Assembly (NCBI GenBank): GCA_035048485.1
Contig: CM068585.1
Span: 54,803,910-54,867,909, forward strand
Source of the DNA: Pteria penguin
Lineage: Eukaryota; Mollusca; Bivalvia; Pterioida; Pteriidae
Direction: 5' to 3'
DNA length: 64,000 nt
A program made the translations under genes and the position numbers. The notes beneath the pieces are model-generated. The model made no database searches. It was not told the DNA's origin and saw nothing but the letters and a program-made list of their open reading frames with translations. This document shows, piece by piece, positions 60,086 to 64,000 of this stretch (position 1 is its first letter; each line of letters opens with the position of its first letter).

Positions 60086-61502
60086 TATTTTCCTCGGATA
60101 TAAGGTATATTATACTATTTATCCAGATTATCACATATGTCACCGATGTGTAATGCGTATTCATTAAAAATTTAGATTTCCTTTGAGTTTAAACTTCTGC
60201 TACTGTCTGATGTAATGTCACTTTACAGATTCCTTTCTTCTTCTCCTGGACCGAAATCTTGTCTTCATTGCTAGTTGAATTAATAATAAATAATGATAGA
60301 AGGGAAAGAAACCGGACTTACTTATATCACATGCATAAGAATATATATAAGAATATTTATAGTAGTTGGTAAACCGCCATTTGGATCTCTAACAAAGTTT
60401 TAAAAGAACAGTATGGTATGTTTCTACCCGCCATGAAGAGACATAAAAATAATAAATCTTTTGAAATAATACGACATTTTATCATATGCCATAAATGATA
60501 TATGTGTAATAACGAACATCGTTACGTTCCATGTATAAAACAGAAATTTATAGATCTTGAGAAATAGTGCATACCTAACATATAAAACATGTTTGAAAGG
60601 AATTAAAAAAAAAAGAACGAAATGATGGAAAACTTGTGCACCATGCGTTACGCGCAATGATGCAGTTTTCCGGTCCCCCCCCCTTCTTTTTGTTTTTGGT
60701 GGTATACCTCTATCCAACGAAAAACAAAATAGATTCATTCTTTTTAATTATGTAAAGATTTTCCAAATTAATCTGAGAAAGTAAAAAAAAAAAAAAAAAA
60801 AAAGAGAGAGACTGAAAAGTATCTACCTACATGGATAAGTACACATCCAAAGGTATTAACATTAGGTGGAAAGTCACATGTCACTTAAACAAGGTTCGCG
60901 ATATTAAAACAACCCCTTTGATAAAACAACAGATAACATCAAAGTTCATTCAAGGCCTTTAAGTTCATATAGATATTTTTTCTTAGGATGTTTATTGACA
61001 GGAAAGTAACAAAATCAATACATGGATATGGTTATCTAGTTGGCGGGTCCACTTTTCATTTTCACATACGATTAATGCAGCGGCTGTTGGAGACTCAAAG
61101 GTATTGTACCATTCTCAATTTATATGACCAATTTCAATTACAAGATTAAAAGTCGAAAGCAACAAACGAAGAATTACCACAGAGTTAACCATATGTTGAA
61201 ATCCATGGAAAAAAGAAAAAAAAAAAACCTCGCCTACTGGTAAACATTTAAGATGAAAAGAGATGAAAGATTTGAAACAACAGAAGAATGCACTCCCAGT
61301 AACGCTGTAAGGAAAATAATCTTATCTTGATTACGCTTGACAAAAATCATTTTCATTTCTTATCTTTTTAGTGATTTGTAAGATTGAACATGTCGAACTA
61401 TGAATATGAAGAGCAAGCTAATAATAAGCCTGTCTCAAACGTAAGATAAAAGAACCATCTAAAAAAGAAACCTATCTAAGAAAGAATCCTATCTAAGGAA
61501 AA

Positions 61503-61700
61503 AAACAAGATGTGTTTGTGAAAGACTATGCCAACAAAGTCAGAAAAAAAGTTATTTTTAGCGTGAAAGTCAATGTCAAGGTCAAATGTTCATCGAGCAT
61601 GGAGTCATTTGAAAGGGCTTTATTAGTTGAATACGCATGTAGAATATAAAATGTGTCCGATATGTGCAATCTAGTGTACTTACATTTTTCCTGCAACCAT
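61503..61700 (+). repeat. Diverged copy of the same family
   Basis: aagatgtgtttgtgaaaga, then gtcaaggtcaaatgttcatc and gtcatttgaaagggctttat. The antisense open frame across it is an artefact of the repeat. Confidence 0.6.
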
Positions 61701-61799
61701 TGATTCTGATTCCTGCCTTTCACCACTTGGTATATTTTGTCTTAGAGAGAAAAAAATACTTAAGATTTAATAAACATGCATACATTTGTAAAATACGAA

Positions 61800-61930
61800 A
61801 ATAACTGGTGTCACACCTACGGCACTAACAAAAGTATACCATGGTAGACATTCGTGGACTCCTATAATTCAGAGGTGAGATCAGGTGATGCCCGGGAGCA
61901 ATGAGTATCTCCAGTTTGGATTGTCACACC
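61800..61930 (-). repeat. Inverted copy of the 57.3 kb repeat
   Basis: tggtgtcacacctacggcac, ataccatggtagacattcgt, aattcagaggtgagatcagg and tgcccgggagcaatgagtat are the reverse complement of the 57.3 kb copy with moderate divergence. Confidence 0.65.
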
Positions 61931-62796
61931 CACCGTAAATGCACATCTATACAGAGGGAACAAATATAATTCAACACTGTATATACACACGAATGTGAAC
62001 AAACATTGTAGAAAGTATTATAGAACATATAAAACAAAACAAGGGAAATCGCATACGATGTATTAAAAGCCTGTTCCGTAATTTCAGGGTAGCAAATTTC
62101 TAAAGATCCGGTTTTTTTTTTCCTCGCTATTAAGCTCAAATACAATAGCTGTATCCACATTGGAGAATATTCAGTTTGTGATTAAATTCCACATCAATGT
62201 CCCTGCCAGTAATGAAGGAAAATCAGGAAAGCTGTTTGATCTACGTTTAGCCATAAGTATATAATGGTACACTACTCTAGCTGATATGCCAACCGAACCT
62301 ATTTTACTCTGGATTTCTATGATAAAATATAAAGTGATATCTTATATCCATAATACAAATGTCTAGAAAATGGTTGATAAACAGTAAGCCATAAGTAGGA
62401 ATGCAAACTCACTTCTATAATACTTTGCTTAACTTAGAAATACCAAATGTAAACACTTCACATGCATCCGTTAAATTCCGGACAACCAGTCCAATGGACG
62501 ACGGACATTTTAACATCTGGCAGGTACTCTTACCATAATATTGTGACACACGAAAACCAAACCAAAACAATTTACATTTACCAGGATATTATCCCTAAAT
62601 ATCATGACATAGGTGGAATCAATTTTATAACCAAACATGCTGCTCGAAACTGCACAGTAGACAGGGTAAAATTTCAAGTGATCCAACCGAAAAAAAAAAA
62701 CATCAAATCGACAACTTTTAAGAAGTTAAATAATCCCTACCTTTAATCAAAATAACTTTTCATGGATGACTAGCATGGTCTTAAGACGATATATAC

Positions 62797-63725
62797 TTAC
62801 AAATGTAAATGTACATTACAAAATCTGTTAAGCACGTCTTTGCAGTTCGATTTTCTTTGGCTATTGGTTTCATCTACAAGATATAAATTAAGATTAAAAT
62901 TTTTATATGCTTAATGATCACTAGTTAGTAAAATACATATTTTCATGCATATAATTTTCAATGAATTATACCCAGCTAAAGTAGTGATATATATTTTACA
63001 TGCCATGCCTACCATGATACGAGACTGCGGTTTTCACGAATTGAGCACTTCGTCAACTCATTCTCTGATTACATCTCTAGAAAGTAACAACACAGAAGTA
63101 ATAAAGCTTATATACATAATCTTCAAGTTTTGCGGCAGCTTTAGTGTTGATTGAGACGCATAAATAATTACCTAATGATTTCTGCCCTGCCATCCTTCTA
63201 AGGTATATTATCAGCGAGAAGACAAGAACAAGAACAATGACTAACAAACATGACGTCAGAATCCACGGAGTCTCTATTGCACAGTCTGAGGCTGATCTTA
63301 AAATCATACAGATTACCATGTAAGTTGAAGGTAAAACAACCCCCACCGACAAAGGGGGTAACAAGGAAATTAACAGGCACAAAGAGAAAGAACACCCCCA
63401 AAACTGCCAAACATACAAACAATAAACAAACATGCAAACAAACAGAAACCTTAGTAAATTTGTCTTTACTGAATATTAATACTAATATTAATATCAATCT
63501 ATAAAACAGGTCTTCTGAAAAATTGTTTAAAATCTATAAAGGTCTACATTTAATATTTTACCACTATATCAATTAAATCGTAAAGAAAAATTTAACACAA
63601 ATCCCATGAAGTAGTTTTCAATGAGTTTTCGTACCTGGAAATTAAAGTTGTGACTGTAGATTTTCGTTTTACTGAACCTGTGCTATTAGATGTCGTTATG
63701 ATCGTAGAAGTGATACAGCTAGGAT
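62797..63725 (-). CDS. Gene C (partial): third paralog; last ectodomain, membrane and candidate tail exons
   Basis: The 5' part lies beyond the right edge. Exon 63725-63635 (acceptor aattatag, donor gtacga) starts with the split codon for Y and reads YPSCITSTIITTSNST, a Ser/Thr-rich stalk. It joins in phase 2 to exon 63296-63172, reading RSASDCAIETPW, then a membrane segment ILTSCLLVIVLVLVFSLII and a basic stop-transfer YLRRMAGQK (donor gtaatt, phase 1). A candidate last exon begins at 62873 after acceptor atcttgtag, reads DETNSQRKSNCKDV, and either stops at TAA (62799-62797) or splices at gtaagt. Phases 1-to-2 and 2-to-1 match genes A and B. The first two exons are secure; the tail exon is tentative. 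Confidence 0.7.
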
Positions 63726-64000
63726 CTATAATTAGATGACACTTGTTTAGTTCAACACAAATTTAAATATGATGAAATACAATGTAGAGTGCTGAGGATA
63801 AAAGCATTTTGTAGAAAACCATTAAAATGCATTAGAATCAATTGGAAATCGATTAAGAATTTCATTTCGGAATCGGACGCCTATGTATCGAAATAATCGT
63901 AGAAGCGAGAAGACTGACCCCACTTCAATCTGATAAAAACCATATCAGTATTCCTCTTCTCTATTTGTCCTAAAGTGGATAAATATTTGGCGAACCCCGT

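Larger units (their letters stand above)
52191..62796. other. Gene-poor right part
   Basis: Two SINEs, inverted copies of one interspersed repeat, microsatellites and unique AT-rich DNA. No exon set with matching phases was found. Downstream exons of gene C could exist at its right end (62.5-62.65 kb has an open, splice-bounded stretch on the minus strand, but the phase does not fit the preceding candidate exon). Confidence 0.35.

Noticed and set aside
58878..60167. Asn-, Ile- or Tyr-rich frames
   Set aside because: Microsatellite translations on either strand.
60424..60738. 104-codon minus-strand frame
   Set aside because: No motif, no splice partner, contains a homopolymer tract; chance frame in AT-rich DNA is likely.
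62534..62649. Additional cytoplasmic exon of gene C
   Set aside because: Open and splice-bounded on the minus strand (SSSMFGYKIDSTYVMIF), but its phase (needs 1) does not follow the 62.8 kb candidate exon. It would fit only if that exon is skipped, so it is not annotated.

Overview
The window looks like nuclear DNA from a bivalve mollusc. It is AT-rich, with small exons bounded by GT/AG introns, many tRNA-derived SINEs, long simple repeats, and several interspersed families whose core phrases I associate from memory with bivalve genomes (for example 'gatgcgcatttcgacaa' and 'gtgtttgtgaaacacaaatgcc'). I see no prokaryotic or organellar gene organisation. The species cannot be resolved from sequence alone. 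No open frame is long; the real genes appear only when exons are joined by splice signals and reading phase.

The main content is a family of three paralogous type I membrane protein genes. Gene A (minus, about 20.3 to 9.3 kb) has seven exons and a predicted 261-residue product. Gene B (plus, about 25.5 to 30.7 kb) has seven exons and a 319-residue product. A and B are divergently transcribed, with start codons 5.2 kb apart. Gene C (minus, from beyond the right edge to about 62.8 kb) is partial, with only its last ectodomain exon, membrane exon and a candidate tail exon visible. A and B share a signal peptide and an 8-cysteine ectodomain (a CP...W...C...YHC...C module, then a CP...C...GCP...Y.TNELYKYP.C module). 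Intron phases match (1, 1, 2) and the 5' coding length up to the first shared junction is identical (223 nt). Gene C has the matching YP.C exon. I do not recognise a named domain. The architecture suggests a cell-surface receptor or adhesion family with a conserved head and divergent tails.

A fourth gene (minus, 44.1 to 41.7 kb) has three exons joined in phase and ends in a lysine- and serine-rich C-terminus. Its putative 5' exon carries frame breaks. A broken plus-strand coding relic lies at 47.7 to 48.4 kb.

The rest is repetitive. From left to right: a decayed array of one roughly 0.3 to 0.75 kb repeat (3.2 to 8.3 kb); gene A with SINEs in its introns and a compact LTR element carrying only a zinc-knuckle Gag-like frame in intron 1 (17.5 to 19.5 kb); a GCGATGG minisatellite with a hairpin beside a 1.2 kb inverted-repeat element (21.3 to 22.7 kb); gene B, whose largest intron holds a Penelope-like reverse transcriptase relic and a 145 bp near-perfect hairpin; a 75 bp tandem repeat (35.8 to 36.2 kb); a 2 kb element with hairpin ends (38.2 to 40.2 kb); a 203 bp tandem repeat (45.7 to 46.3 kb); a 119 bp satellite of about 29 units interrupted by a SINE with a 13 bp target duplication (48.5 to 52.2 kb); and a gene-poor right part (52 to 62 kb) of old repeats and microsatellites.
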